Origin: DASRBN01 sp035294305
Lineage (GTDB): Bacteria > Chloroflexota > Ktedonobacteria > Ktedonobacterales > Ktedonobacteraceae
Reading direction: 5' to 3'
Assembly (NCBI GenBank): GCA_035294305.1
Contig: DATGLD010000006.1
Location: 31,051-95,050, forward strand
DNA: 64,000 nucleotides
In this document: in pieces, positions 34,116 to 43,115 of the stretch
Layout of the letters: each line of letters begins with the position of its first letter
How positions within the stretch are numbered: position 1 is the first letter of the stretch
The notes under the pieces: model-generated
Database searches by the model: none
Seen by the model: the letters and a program-made list of their open reading frames with translations, nothing else
Told to the model about the DNA's origin: nothing
Translations under genes and position numbers: made by a program

Positions 34116-34880
34116 ATGAATTCAGAGCTGGACTTTGAGAAGCGGTACCGGTTGCTGCGGGAAATCATCGAAACGGTTGTGCTGACCCTCTTAATGTTTC
34201 TGGTGATCCGTTTTGCCGTGCAGAACTTCAATATCGAAGGTACCAGCATGGAGCCTACCCTGCACAATACAGAATTGATCCTGGTAGACAAGTGGACCTA
34301 CCTCTTCCATCCCCCGTCGCGCGGGGATATCATTGTGTTCGTGGCGCCACCTGATCCTACCCAGGATTATATTAAGCGCATCATAGCTATACCGGGAGAC
34401 AGGATTACTATCAACGGCACTATTGTAACCGTTGACGGCGTGACACTTAAAGAGACCTATGTGGCCCCACAAAACCAGGGCAATCCTTACGCTTACAAGC
34501 AGATATCAGAGATTGTTCCTGCCAACGACTATTTTGTAATGGGCGATAATCGTAAGGGGAGTTACGATTCTCGCGCCTGGGGGTTCGTGCCGCGCAAGAA
34601 TATCATTGGGCGCGCCGCGTTCGTTTACTGGCCATTGGGCGAAGATAACGATGGCTTTCTGCCGAATGCCGCGTCCGTCTTTGCCAGCGTCCACCAGCCT
34701 GGTACGACATCGAGCATGGAAAATAGTGGGCTTACTATAGCTGTCGATGGCGCGCTTGTAGTTCTCGCTCCCTGCCTGTTCTTACTCTTCCAGAGGCGGA
34801 AGCAGTCCCACCGCGGGCACGATGAACCTGGCCCTTACATCATCTCAGAGGATGCAGGCCGTGATTCAAGGTCGCCTTGA
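34116..34880 (+). CDS. lepB: Signal peptidase I
   Basis: 254 residues. It removes signal peptides from exported proteins on the outer face of the membrane. One N-terminal transmembrane helix (about 19-35) is followed by the catalytic Ser44 in EGTSMEPTL and Lys87 in DYIKRIIAIPGD, then GDNRKGSYDSRAWGFV. This is the Ser/Lys S26 family. Unusually it has a further hydrophobic segment near the C-terminus (GALVVLAPCLFLLF) with a basic tail, so both ends should be cytoplasmic; gram-positive and mitochondrial enzymes usually lack it. A weak ribosome-binding site (GAGGAAATTG) precedes the ATG. Confidence 0.95.
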   Translation: MNSELDFEKRYRLLREIIETVVLTLLMFLVIRFAVQNFNIEGTSMEPTLHNTELILVDKWTYLFHPPSRGDIIVFVAPPDPTQDYIKRIIAIPGDRITINGTIVTVDGVTLKETYVAPQNQGNPYAYKQISEIVPANDYFVMGDNRKGSYDSRAWGFVPRKNIIGRAAFVYWPLGEDNDGFLPNAASVFASVHQPGTTSSMENSGLTIAVDGALVVLAPCLFLLFQRRKQSHRGHDEPGPYIISEDAGRDSRSP

Positions 34881-34920
34881 AATGCACGAGATAAGCGGTG
34901 TTCGCGCAATCGAAGCGCTT

Positions 34921-35853
34921 TCAGATTATGATGCTACCAAGCATGATGTCGATTTCATGATCTTTGAGCGTCACCGAGCTAATCGAGCGATGTATATGTG
35001 ATTGCACGTCGGCCAGCTGATTGTTCAGGATGCTTGTGAGTTCATCGGGCGACATAATCAGCCCTATTATCCCCTGGATTACCACATTCGTGACTACAAG
35101 ATTACCGTTGCTCACTGTCAGCTTGCCGTCAACCAAGCAGGAGAAGCTATATACCTGAAAATCCAATTGCAGGTTGCCAGGTGTGATTGTGATATGGGCA
35201 TTCTGTACCGGATCGGAGGGAGAATGATTCAACACAATCAAGTTGTTGATCATCGTCTCTGTGACAGGAATGGAATTGATAGGAGGCGGTATAGGAATAA
35301 TCTGGTTGATGGAGTTTGCCAATTCCTGGTCAATCTGGTTTTGCGCTACAGTATGTAAATAAGGACGTAGGCCGATAAACCAGCCGCCGGTCACTAAGAG
35401 TGCGAGGATTACGAGCGTGATCAGTATCTTTGGCAAGCAGCCAAAGCGACGGCGAGGTCTTGCAGGTGGAGAGGTGACCTGTCTCTCCGTACTGCTCCTT
35501 GTGGGCGCAGGTGAGGGAATGACCAGTGGTGATTGGTAAGATTGCGCTGCTGCCTGGGTCGGTTGTGTCCATTGTGGAGCCGGTGAGGGTACTGCCTGGG
35601 TTGCTTGCCCCCACTGTGGGCCGGAGGGTGGGGTTGTCTCGGTAGATGATCCCCATTGTGGGGCCGGTGAGGGTACTGTTGTCTGCGGCTCGGACCAGGG
35701 GGCCGGTATAGTGGGAGAACCATTTCTGGCCGGTGGATTGAATGGCGGCGTGTTGCTAACCCTATTATCGGCTGCAGCGGCGACGGGAAGGCCACAAACA
35801 CGACAGAAACGCGCATCTGGTGGCAGTAGAGTCTTACAGCGTTCGCAATTCAT
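34921..35853 (-). CDS. Zinc-ribbon membrane protein with Pro/Gln/Thr repeat linker
   Basis: 310 residues; AAAGGTGG lies ten bases upstream of the ATG. Residues 1-22 form a zinc ribbon (CERC and CRVCG). Residues 35-130 are a low-complexity linker with a repeated APQWG / TQA pattern. A single transmembrane helix is at about 143-163 (ILITLVILALLVTGGWFIG). The remaining 145 residues, probably extracytoplasmic, are beta-rich (NLQLDFQVYSFSCLVDGKLTV, then VSSVTLKDHEIDIMLG), like an LmeA/DUF2993-type lipid-binding fold, which is only an impression. The zinc-ribbon plus linker plus single helix layout is common in Chloroflexota membrane proteins. Convergent with lepB. Confidence 0.65.
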   Translation of the reverse strand: MNCERCKTLLPPDARFCRVCGLPVAAAADNRVSNTPPFNPPARNGSPTIPAPWSEPQTTVPSPAPQWGSSTETTPPSGPQWGQATQAVPSPAPQWTQPTQAAAQSYQSPLVIPSPAPTRSSTERQVTSPPARPRRRFGCLPKILITLVILALLVTGGWFIGLRPYLHTVAQNQIDQELANSINQIIPIPPPINSIPVTETMINNLIVLNHSPSDPVQNAHITITPGNLQLDFQVYSFSCLVDGKLTVSNGNLVVTNVVIQGIIGLIMSPDELTSILNNQLADVQSHIHRSISSVTLKDHEIDIMLGSIII

Positions 35854-36034
35854 GATATTCTATCCACCTTTCAGCTAATGATGGCCATCCCTGAAACATG
35901 ACAAGTATATACCAGTTTTGGATAGACGTACAGGTCAAATTTCACATTGTGATCTACCTGCCAGCGTGTAGGGGACAGCAGTATCATCACACAGCCCCGA
36001 CGAGTAATAGGATGAGGCTCAAACGGATAAAAGC

Positions 36035-36469
36035 TCATTTTTCGCGCTGCAAGATCTCGTTCATCGCATGAATAATGCGGCTCCGCATTTCTGGATCACT
36101 GTCAAGCACCTGCGCTAGCTGGTCGACCATGGCGCGCTCTTTTTCCTCCGGTAGACCATAACCATATTTTTGATGAACGGCGACAGCAGCGGCGGAGCGA
36201 ATCTTGTCCTCATCGCTCATTGGCGACGCCGACTGGCGTTCAGTCGAGCGTTTCGTTGTTGTTCCGGCGGGAGAATCGCCCTGAAGAGGAGTAATACCAT
36301 CCGCGGCAAAAGGAACCTCGGTATCTATCAGGTGCGCGGAATTGGGAGTAGACCGGTCAATATGTACCAGAACCCTCTGGTTTTCTTCGTCGAGGCGGGT
36401 AATGGTTCCTTCGAGGTAAATAACTTCGGGCGCACCCCAGAAGACACGCTCTCCAAGATGAAGGATCAT
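36035..36469 (-). CDS. Hypothetical protein with beta N-terminus and helical C-terminus
   Basis: 144 residues, not recognised. GGAG lies about ten bases upstream of the ATG. Residues 1-60 look like a small beta-barrel of the Tudor or KOW type (ERVFWGAPEVIYLEGTI, then RVLVHIDRS). A polar linker spans 65-90, and the C-terminal 55 residues are helical (EEKERAMVDQLAQVL, RIIHAMNEILQ). There is no signal peptide or membrane segment. Codon use looks normal. It stands alone between the zinc-ribbon gene and mutS2. Confidence 0.6.
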   Translation of the reverse strand: MILHLGERVFWGAPEVIYLEGTITRLDEENQRVLVHIDRSTPNSAHLIDTEVPFAADGITPLQGDSPAGTTTKRSTERQSASPMSDEDKIRSAAAVAVHQKYGYGLPEEKERAMVDQLAQVLDSDPEMRSRIIHAMNEILQREK

Positions 36470-36806
36470 GATGAGTTACTCCAATCACTTTCTGCTTTTT
36501 CAATGCTCCATTATTGTATACGAGAAAATGTAAGGGAGGTTCCAGCGGTGCTTCCCTGGAAGGGGAAGCATCTTCCGCGCAACCCTGGTGTGGGAATACG
36601 GTAAGGCTGGTGATAGTTATCTATATTAGAAGTTTTCTGATCTTCTCCTGATTTGCTGTCTCAAAGGCAGCGTTCTTCTTTCAATCTCTTTTCTTACAGT
36701 ATCCTCTTGTGGTATTATCCTGTGGGGAATGAAAGGATGGGCGCGCATTTAAGACCATGTAGTGGCAACAATGAAGTTTGCCGGAGAAAGACATATTCAT
36801 ACTATT
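36470..36806. other. Intergenic region upstream of mutS2
   Basis: About 335 bases between divergent genes. A small palindrome TGCTTCCC/GGGAAGCA lies near 36549-36572, and TATTAT at 36713-36718 is a possible -10 for mutS2, without a clear -35. No gene seen. Confidence 0.35.
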
Positions 36807-39260
36807 ATGCACGAGAAAAGTATACTCACGCTGGAGTATCCCAAGATTTTAGAGAAAGTGGCCAGGGAAGCCGCGTTCTCAGCCAGCAAAGCACTGGTGA
36901 TGGAGTTACAACCCTCTCCAAACGTGGACGAGGTGCGGCGTCGCCTCGCCTATACAACTGAAGCCTCGCGCCTGATCGAGCTGCGCAGCGATGCCGGTAT
37001 ACAGGGCGCGCGGGATATTCGCGCGCATCTTGCTCGTGCCGCCCGTGAGGGAGTTCTGAGTCCGGCCGATCTGCTCGATGTGCTGGCAACCACGCACAGC
37101 GCAATCCATATAGCCAGGTTGCTGGAAAAGTTACCGGCTGAGGAGTTTCCCTTGTTGAGCAGGCTAGGCGCGGATATTCCCCAGCGACCGCATATCGCTC
37201 GCCGCATCGAAGAAACCATCAGCGAAGAGGGTGAAGTGCTGGATACAGCAAGCCCAACATTGCGCAAGTTGCGTTTCGATATTCGTGGTGCCAATCAGCG
37301 CCTGCAGGATCGCTTGCGCTCGCTGGTGGGCGAATTCAGCAAGGTGCTGCAAGAGCCTATCGTCACCATACGCAATGATCGCTACGTGATTCCTGTCAAA
37401 GCGGAGAGCCGCGGGCAGGTACGCGGTATTGTTCATGACCAGTCTTCCAGCGGCGCGACCGTCTTTATCGAGCCAATGGCAGTAGTGGAATTGAACAACA
37501 AACTGCGCCAGCTACAGATCGAGGAACAGCAGGAGGTGGAACGCATCTTGCGCGCGCTCTCGCTTGAAATTGGCCACGAGGCGGATGCGCTGAAGCTGGC
37601 GGTTGAACTGCTGGCCGAGTTCGATTGTCACCTGGCGAAGGCGCGCTATGGACGGCTGATGCGCTGCAGTGAGCCGCTCATCAACGCTGCTGGGCGTGTT
37701 GACCTGCGCAATGCGCGCCATCCATTGTTGACGGGGAGAGTGGTTCCCATTAATTTCCATGTGGGGCGCGAATTCTTCATGGTGGTCATTACGGGCCCCA
37801 ATACGGGTGGTAAAACCGTGGCGCTGAAGACGGTAGGTCTGCTAACGCTCATGGCGCAGGCTGGATTGCATATACCCGCCGATGAACAGTCCGAAATAGC
37901 CGTGTTTGAGCAAGTTTTTGCCGATATCGGCGATGAGCAAAGCATCGAACAGAGCCTCAGCACGTTTTCCTCGCATCTCAGCCGCATTATCGAGATCCTG
38001 CGCCATATCGAGGAAGAAGTGAAGCGCGAAACACCCGCTATCCGGGGGAAGCTGTCTGAAACACTGGTGGGAAAGCCGGAGAGTCGCCGCTTGAGAGCCC
38101 TGGTTCTGCTGGATGAACTGGGCGCTGGCACCGATCCAAGCGAAGGCTCGGCCCTGGCTCGCGCCATTCTCACCTTCTTGCTCGAACGTCATGTGACGAC
38201 CGTCGCGACCACGCATTACTCGGAACTGAAGGCTTTCGCGCATGAACAGCCGGGCGTTACCAATGCCTCAGTGGAGTTCGATGTGGAAACGCTTTCCCCC
38301 ACCTATAAGCTGAGTATCGGCCTACCTGGACGCAGCAATGCGCTGGCCATCGCGAACCGCCTGGGGCTCGATGAACGCATCATCGAGAACGCACGCGAGT
38401 TCCTGGGCAGTGCGGGTGTGCGTATGGAGAATCTACTCGAAGGTCTGCAGGCCGAGCGCAAGGCCCTTGAAGATGAGCGGTTCCATTTAAATATGGAACG
38501 CGTGGAGGCCGAGTACCAGCGCAAGCAGCTTGAGCAGGACCGGCACAAGCTCGAGGAGCAGCGGGTGCAAATTCTCAATGAGGCTCGCGCTCAGGCCCAA
38601 CGCGAATTGGAAGAGGTGCAGAGGACGCTGGCGAAGATCCAGATTGAGGCGGGCCATGGCGCCATCTCGCGCGAGCGATTGGGTGAGGCACGCCAGCAGG
38701 TTCGCAACCTGGAGGAGAAATTAGCGCCGGAACCGGCGCCCCGTCGCGCAGGCAAGAAAGCGGAAGCAGAGCCAGAGAGAATCGATGGCCCCTTGCAGAT
38801 CGGCGATATTGTGCGTGTTCTCAGCTTCGGCCAGAACGCTGAATTGCTCGGCCTTTCTCCCGATCACAGCGAGGCCGAGGTACAGATGGGTTCTTTGCGG
38901 TTTCGGGTCAATGTGGATAATATCGAGCGTATCAGCAAACGCCAGGCGGCCGCTGAGGGACATGTGAAGACAGAAGCAGCGGTAGTTATGCCGCGATACG
39001 AGGATCGTCCCGAAGTTGCAACGCAACTCGACATGCGCGGCTGGCGTGTCGAGCAGGCCTTAGAGGAGCTCGACTCCTACCTGAATGATGCCGTCATGTC
39101 AGGCATCTCGTCGGTGCGCATTGTACATGGCAAGGGTACGGGCGCTTTGCGGTCAGCTGTGCGCGAACAGCTGGCGCATCATCCACTGGTGAAGTCATAT
39201 ACGTCCGCCCCCGCGCAGGAGGGCGGAGATGGCGTAACGCTGGTGAAACTAAGCGCTTAG
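36807..39260 (+). CDS. mutS2: MutS2 endonuclease / ribosome collision factor
   Basis: 817 residues from ATG 36807 (MHEKSILTLEYPKILE), the usual MutS2 start; the frame opens at GTG 36762. MutS2 lacks the mismatch-binding domain of MutS and acts against recombination intermediates and, in Bacillus, on collided ribosomes. The core and lever helices (about 1-330) lead to the ATPase with ITGPNTGGKTVALKT, the Q-rich IEQSLSTFSSHL and LLDELGAGTDPSEGSAL. A long coiled coil (about 515-640) connects to a KOW-like domain and to the C-terminal Smr nuclease domain (LDMRGWRVEQALEELD, VRIVHGKGTGALR). All key motifs are present. Monocistronic. Confidence 0.96.
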   Translation: MHEKSILTLEYPKILEKVAREAAFSASKALVMELQPSPNVDEVRRRLAYTTEASRLIELRSDAGIQGARDIRAHLARAAREGVLSPADLLDVLATTHSAIHIARLLEKLPAEEFPLLSRLGADIPQRPHIARRIEETISEEGEVLDTASPTLRKLRFDIRGANQRLQDRLRSLVGEFSKVLQEPIVTIRNDRYVIPVKAESRGQVRGIVHDQSSSGATVFIEPMAVVELNNKLRQLQIEEQQEVERILRALSLEIGHEADALKLAVELLAEFDCHLAKARYGRLMRCSEPLINAAGRVDLRNARHPLLTGRVVPINFHVGREFFMVVITGPNTGGKTVALKTVGLLTLMAQAGLHIPADEQSEIAVFEQVFADIGDEQSIEQSLSTFSSHLSRIIEILRHIEEEVKRETPAIRGKLSETLVGKPESRRLRALVLLDELGAGTDPSEGSALARAILTFLLERHVTTVATTHYSELKAFAHEQPGVTNASVEFDVETLSPTYKLSIGLPGRSNALAIANRLGLDERIIENAREFLGSAGVRMENLLEGLQAERKALEDERFHLNMERVEAEYQRKQLEQDRHKLEEQRVQILNEARAQAQRELEEVQRTLAKIQIEAGHGAISRERLGEARQQVRNLEEKLAPEPAPRRAGKKAEAEPERIDGPLQIGDIVRVLSFGQNAELLGLSPDHSEAEVQMGSLRFRVNVDNIERISKRQAAAEGHVKTEAAVVMPRYEDRPEVATQLDMRGWRVEQALEELDSYLNDAVMSGISSVRIVHGKGTGALRSAVREQLAHHPLVKSYTSAPAQEGGDGVTLVKLSA

Positions 39261-39361
39261 CTTTATCCACTTCCTCAAATTCAATCGTTATATTAGTGCA
39301 GGGCCGGCAAATTCGCCTGGCCTATTTACTCAGAAAAATAATCTTGAGGGAGAACACGTCT

Positions 39362-39880
39362 ATGGCATTTTTAAACAATCCCAATGTGTTCAGAGCAGAG
39401 CAAGGGGCCAAGAAGACGTTGAGCGGCTTCAGAGCTTTTATCTTGCGCGGCAACGTGGTAGACCTGGCCGTCGGTATCATGATAGGCGCCGCTTTCACCG
39501 GTGTCGTCAACGCCCTGGTCACAGATGTTATCACCCCTATTATTCCTGCCGGCACCACCAGTCTTGGGGCTTTCCAGACACTGGTTCCTTATACGCATAA
39601 ACCCATCATGTGGGGTGTTTTCATCGAGGCCGTTATTAGCTTCTTGATCCTGGCATTTGTTATCTATTTCTTCGTCGTTGTACCGGTTAATACAATGGTA
39701 GCCCGCTATAAGCCCAAGGAGAATGAGGTTGCCCCAACTACAAAGGATTGCCCATACTGTTACAGCAGTGTCAATATCATGGCAACACGCTGCGCTTATT
39801 GTACCTCACCTTTGCCGCCACCTCAAGCGCCTCAACCACCTCAGCAGCCACAGCCCGCGCCCATGCCACAGCGGGGTTAA
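39362..39880 (+). CDS. mscL: Large-conductance mechanosensitive channel MscL with C-terminal zinc ribbon
   Basis: 172 residues from ATG 39362; GAGGGAG lies about eleven bases upstream. The channel part (1-125) is typical: FRAFILRGNVVDLAVGIMIG with the TM1 pore residues, and a second helix AVISFLILAFVIYFFVVVPV. It opens under membrane tension to protect from osmotic downshock. Instead of the usual short helical bundle, the cytoplasmic tail has a four-Cys zinc ribbon (CPYCYSS, CAYC, about residues 130-150) and then a Pro/Gln-rich end. This fusion is unusual; the ribbon could regulate gating or anchor the channel. It starts about 100 bases after mutS2. Confidence 0.93.
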   Translation: MAFLNNPNVFRAEQGAKKTLSGFRAFILRGNVVDLAVGIMIGAAFTGVVNALVTDVITPIIPAGTTSLGAFQTLVPYTHKPIMWGVFIEAVISFLILAFVIYFFVVVPVNTMVARYKPKENEVAPTTKDCPYCYSSVNIMATRCAYCTSPLPPPQAPQPPQQPQPAPMPQRG

Positions 39881-39931
39881 AGCAGGCAAGAGAATGCATT
39901 GAAAATCAAGGAACCTGAATGGGTGATGCGC

Positions 39932-39960
39932 TTGCATGAGCAAGTGTGTTAAGGTATAGT
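39932..39960 (+). promoter_or_regulatory. apt: Candidate promoter of apt
   Basis: TTGCAT (39932-39937), a 17-base spacer and TATAGT (39955-39960). The leader would be about 130 bases. Confidence 0.55.
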
Positions 39961-40093
39961 GTGAGATGGAAAATTCTTTTCCGCTTACAAGCCAGGCAAC
40001 GCGCAGAAGAACGTGGAGTCCAGACCATGCGGCATACTACGTTTTGATCGAGTAAACTGCCTGCTGCATATATTTTATGAGGGAGAATGACTC

Positions 40094-40627
40094 ATGTCTT
40101 CAACACCTGACTCGATAAGACTGGAAGACTGGATTCGGGATATTCCTGATTTTCCGCAAAAAGGTGTCCTTTTCAAGGACATTACCCCTTTATTACAGAA
40201 TGGAGCAGCTTTTCATGCCGCACTAGATCGTCTCGCGGCTCATTATCAAGGGGCCGGTATCCAGACGGTCGTTGGAGTGGAATCGCGTGGCTTCATCTTT
40301 GGAGCGCCTCTGGCCTATCTGCTGAACTGCGGTTTTGTACCTGTGCGGAAATTCGGCAAATTGCCAGCTCAGACGGTAAGTGTCGAGTATGCGTTAGAGT
40401 ATGGTACGAATGTCGTTGAGATGCATACCGATGCCATTCGTCCCGGGCAGCGTGTCCTGATAGTTGACGACCTGCTGGCGACTGGTGGCACCGTTTCCGC
40501 GGCAATGGAACTCGTCGAATCGCTAGGAGGGCATATCGCAGGCATTGCGTTTCTGGTGGAACTGACTTTCCTGAGAGGCCGTGATCAGCTCAAGGGCTAT
40601 GATGTGTTCGCATTGATTAAGTATTAG
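40094..40627 (+). CDS. apt: Adenine phosphoribosyltransferase
   Basis: 177 residues, the standard length; AGGGAG precedes the ATG by about eight bases. It salvages adenine with PRPP to AMP in the cytoplasm. Signature segments: WIRDIPDFPQKGVLFKDITP at the N-terminus, VGVESRGFIFGAPLAY, VPVRKFGKLP, and the PRPP-binding loop VLIVDDLLATGGTVSAA. C-terminal FLVELTFLRGRDQLKGYDVFALIKY is typical. Stands alone under its own promoter, and ends about 100 bases from the convergent nitroreductase gene. Confidence 0.97.
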   Translation: MSSTPDSIRLEDWIRDIPDFPQKGVLFKDITPLLQNGAAFHAALDRLAAHYQGAGIQTVVGVESRGFIFGAPLAYLLNCGFVPVRKFGKLPAQTVSVEYALEYGTNVVEMHTDAIRPGQRVLIVDDLLATGGTVSAAMELVESLGGHIAGIAFLVELTFLRGRDQLKGYDVFALIKY

Positions 40628-40640
40628 CTCCAGGTGACGA

Positions 40641-40716
40641 ACATGAGTCATCCCGAATTTTAATGAGTGGTCGCCCTCTCCCCCTGGCTATGCTCCAAAT
40701 TCGGGATGGCTCATGT
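40641..40716. repeat. Inverted repeat between convergent genes
   Basis: Two 20-base arms, 40641-40660 and 40697-40716, match inversely at 19 positions (core CATCCCGAATTT), with a 36-base loop. No T-run, so it is more likely a small mobile palindrome than a terminator, though it sits where both apt and the nitroreductase gene end. Confidence 0.65.
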
Positions 40717-40723
40717 CTCCCTT

Positions 40724-41305
40724 TTACTCTTCTTCCCAACCAAGCCAGGTCGTTTTTCCCTCAAATGAAACAGGGTTGCGCTCCAGGTGAGGAATGGCAG
40801 GATAGCCAACGTAGACAAAAGCCACGATATGATCTTCGGGCGAAAGTCTGAGCCAGGCTTTGACCCGTGGATCGTAGGCGGCATCTCCGGTACGCCACAT
40901 GCAGGCGAGTCCCATGTCTTCAGCGGTCAGCAGCATGTTCTCCACAGCTGCTGCCGTAGCCTCGATATTTTCGATTGCCAGGACGTTGGGTTGGCTGGGT
41001 CGCTCTGCTGCTACGATAATGATTACTGGTGAGCGCAAGAGTTTGCCTCGCTCTTTGTTTATCAGCGCCTGCGCTTTCTCGCGGCTTGTTTCGTCCAGGC
41101 GAGCGACTAAAGCGTCGGCCATGACCGCGCCCAATTCTTCGCGGGCATGACCCGCCAGCACAAAGAATCGCCAGGGCTGCACCTTATGATGATTAGGCGC
41201 GTGCGTCGCTGCCTCCAACATCCGCTCAATCTGCTCGCGCCGCGGTACTTCGGAGGTCATTTTGCCAATACTGCGACGACGTTTTATGGTTTGAAAGATG
41301 GTCAT
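40724..41305 (-). CDS. Nitroreductase family protein
   Basis: 193 residues. The FMN-dependent nitroreductase fold is seen: the N-terminal RRRSIGKMTSEVPRREQIERMLEAA, the substrate/FMN loop APNHHKVQPWRFFVLAG, and the C-terminal ENMLLTAEDMGLACMWRTGD and VAFVYVGYPAIP. These cytoplasmic enzymes reduce nitro, quinone or flavin substrates with NAD(P)H; the physiological substrate is unknown. It resembles the short YdjA-like group. No clear ribosome-binding site before the ATG at 41305. It is followed immediately downstream by an Rpn-type pseudogene on the same strand (actually upstream in transcription). Confidence 0.9.
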   Translation of the reverse strand: MTIFQTIKRRRSIGKMTSEVPRREQIERMLEAATHAPNHHKVQPWRFFVLAGHAREELGAVMADALVARLDETSREKAQALINKERGKLLRSPVIIIVAAERPSQPNVLAIENIEATAAAVENMLLTAEDMGLACMWRTGDAAYDPRVKAWLRLSPEDHIVAFVYVGYPAIPHLERNPVSFEGKTTWLGWEEE

Positions 41306-41306
41306 A

Positions 41307-41760
41307 TTATCTTATAGGCGTTAAAAGCCGCTCAGCAGATGTTTGGCTAGCAGCCAGCGAAAGCCGTATAACAATCTCTATAATCGCGTCCTGAAATGCC
41401 TGTATGCCTTCGGTTCTCGCCAAAGTTCTTTCGAGAGTCTTTTGTTCCTGGATGTAGGTGTCTTGATCCAGCAAACTATCATACGTATGCAATTGAGCCT
41501 CCACTTCTTGTTTGTCTTGCTCAGATAGAGTCCTTGTCTGAACCGGCCTGTAACTCCAAATTCAGAATGTGAGGTAAGCCCTTATAACGGATATTGTACA
41601 CCAGATCGGCCTTCAATGTCGTTCTATCAATTTCAATATTATGCTCATCAACAAAATCTGACCCTGGTAGGAGATTCGGTAATATCTCTGCCACTTCGTC
41701 TCCAAGCAAAGATTTTAAAGGCGGAAGTATTTGGGCGCAGAAGTTTGAATTCCCATCTTC
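41307..41760 (-). pseudogene. Remnant of an Rpn/PD-(D/E)XK transposase-like gene
   Basis: Two pieces of one family in different frames. The N-terminal piece (about 41733-41521) shows LPGSDFVDEHNIEI and TLKADLVYNIRY, then LPHILNLELQAG, the nuclease-core start of recombination-promoting nucleases. The C-terminal piece (41504-41307, a 65-residue frame) has EAQLHTYDSLLDQD and AIIEIVIRLSL, like the family's tail. The connecting 150 or so residues are absent and the frame changes, so the gene is broken by deletion. A whole protein would be about 300 residues. Confidence 0.7.
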
Positions 41761-41832
41761 CCATCTCCACTCTGAATGGCTATAATAGACCAGGGACAAG
41801 GTAAACGTTATGTTTGGAGGAGCTAGCTGATA

Positions 41833-42405
41833 ATGCAACAACAGCAACATGCCAACTACGACTTGTTGGCAGTATTTAATGATGAGACGAAGGCGGAAAC
41901 TGCCGAGACGAAATTGCGCAATGCAGGATTCGGAGATGACGAAGTTTTTCGCCTGGGCGCGGAAACTGTAACAGGCGGCCAATTTCGCGAGCATGGCCCC
42001 AATAGAGAGCGCAGCGCAATTTTTCTGCAAACCACGCGCACAGGCCCTAATCCTCTCGTGGTTGTGGTGCTCGCTATCCTGTTTGGGGTGATATTAGGCG
42101 CGGTAATGTTCAGCATCGCGGATTTTGAGGTCAAGACGATCCCATTATTATGGGGAACCCTGGCCGGTGTGGTGGTCGGCATCATCATCGGCGCGATGAT
42201 CGGATCGCGCCAGCGCGGAAGAGTGAGGGGTGTCATCGGACAGGATTTATCGCGTGTCAATACCCCTGTCAGAAAACCTGAGCAGGGAACTCGTACAGTC
42301 GTTGCCGTGCGCCTGCCGGATCCGGAAAATATCAGTCGCAAATCAAAGGCGCGAGCAATTTTGCTGAATAATGGGGGGAAAATCGATAGAAGCGTCGGAG
42401 GATAA
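41833..42405 (+). CDS. Two-helix membrane protein resembling general stress proteins
   Basis: 190 residues. GGAGG lies 12 bases upstream of the ATG. Residues 9-75 contain a small alpha-beta domain (DLLAVFNDETKAETAETKLRNAGF), like the beginning of GSP17M/YflT-type stress proteins. Two transmembrane helices follow (LVVVVLAILFGVILGAVMF and LLWGTLAGVVVGIIIGAMIG), separated by a short loop. The C-terminal 65 residues are again cytoplasmic and include TRTVVAVRLPDPENISRKS. I infer a stress-linked inner membrane protein; the exact family is uncertain. Isolated gene. Confidence 0.65.
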   Translation: MQQQQHANYDLLAVFNDETKAETAETKLRNAGFGDDEVFRLGAETVTGGQFREHGPNRERSAIFLQTTRTGPNPLVVVVLAILFGVILGAVMFSIADFEVKTIPLLWGTLAGVVVGIIIGAMIGSRQRGRVRGVIGQDLSRVNTPVRKPEQGTRTVVAVRLPDPENISRKSKARAILLNNGGKIDRSVGG

Positions 42406-42419
42406 GCCTTGAGGAACAA

Positions 42420-42515
42420 ACCTGTCCCTGTAGGACGGGAGTATTGCCCGCCCTGGTCGTCAATATTCATCAAGGGGATCGACCAGTTGCCCGCCACTGA
42501 CGCGACTGGTCAACC
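42420..42515. repeat. Composite dispersed repeat
   Basis: CCTGTCCCTGTAGGACGGGAG then GCCCGCCCTGG forms a short palindrome; GACCAGT (42480-) with ACTGGTC (42505-) brackets another. The second module is shared, inverted, with 33900-33935. It fills most of the gap between the stress protein gene and clpS. Confidence 0.5.
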
Positions 42516-42621
42516 GTGCCGCTCATCTCCCCAAAAAGCTAGTAATATTTGTAACTCTTGATTACAATAGAGATAGTATTTGCTAAAGCGTGCCTCAACA
42601 AGTTACCGGAGATAATGTAGA

Positions 42622-42933
42622 ATGGCTCATACAGCAGTATTATTCCCGCGGCTCCAGACTGAGACGGAGGAATTGATTCGCCGGCGTGCCAAAATCCTAC
42701 CCCCGTATAAAGTGGTTCTTTTCAACGATGACTATAATGAAATGAATTATGTCGTAGCCGTTCTCTTGCATACTATTAGTAATCTCTCGCAACGCGAGGC
42801 GGAGCGCATTATGTTGACCGCACATTTTACAGGGAGTGCTGTTGTGGTGGTCTGTCCTAAAGAAACCGCTGAATACTACCAGGAGCGTTTACTGAGTTAT
42901 GGGCTTACAGCCACTATTGAACCTGATGAATAG
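42622..42933 (+). CDS. clpS: ATP-dependent Clp protease adaptor ClpS
   Basis: 103 residues, the normal size. ClpS hands N-degron substrates to the ClpAP protease, or ClpC in some groups. The core is PPYKVVLFNDDYNEMNYVVAVLL, with the NDD and the metal- or substrate-pocket Asp/His region modified: the usual H-x-x-G following is replaced by LTAHFTGSAVVVVCPKETAEYY, which retains the family strand order. A weak GGAGA precedes the ATG. No clpA or clpC is next to it in this window. Confidence 0.92.
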   Translation: MAHTAVLFPRLQTETEELIRRRAKILPPYKVVLFNDDYNEMNYVVAVLLHTISNLSQREAERIMLTAHFTGSAVVVVCPKETAEYYQERLLSYGLTATIEPDE

Positions 42934-43115
42934 CTTGGTTTGTCTCCGGCAGCAAACACGGCAATATTTGTATAATTCGACTATTGACGATGACCTCGTT
43001 AGAGGGTAGAATCGATACTAGCCTGAAGGAACCCATTGAAGATCAATCCTTAAATAGGATGCTGCAAGTCAAAAATGATGCTGTTTTATCATGTTCCTGC
43101 AGGAGGAGACAAACA

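Noticed and set aside
41521..42030. Intact 169-residue minus-strand gene
   Set aside because: Only its last third matches the Rpn family; the first two thirds are antisense to the stress membrane protein gene.
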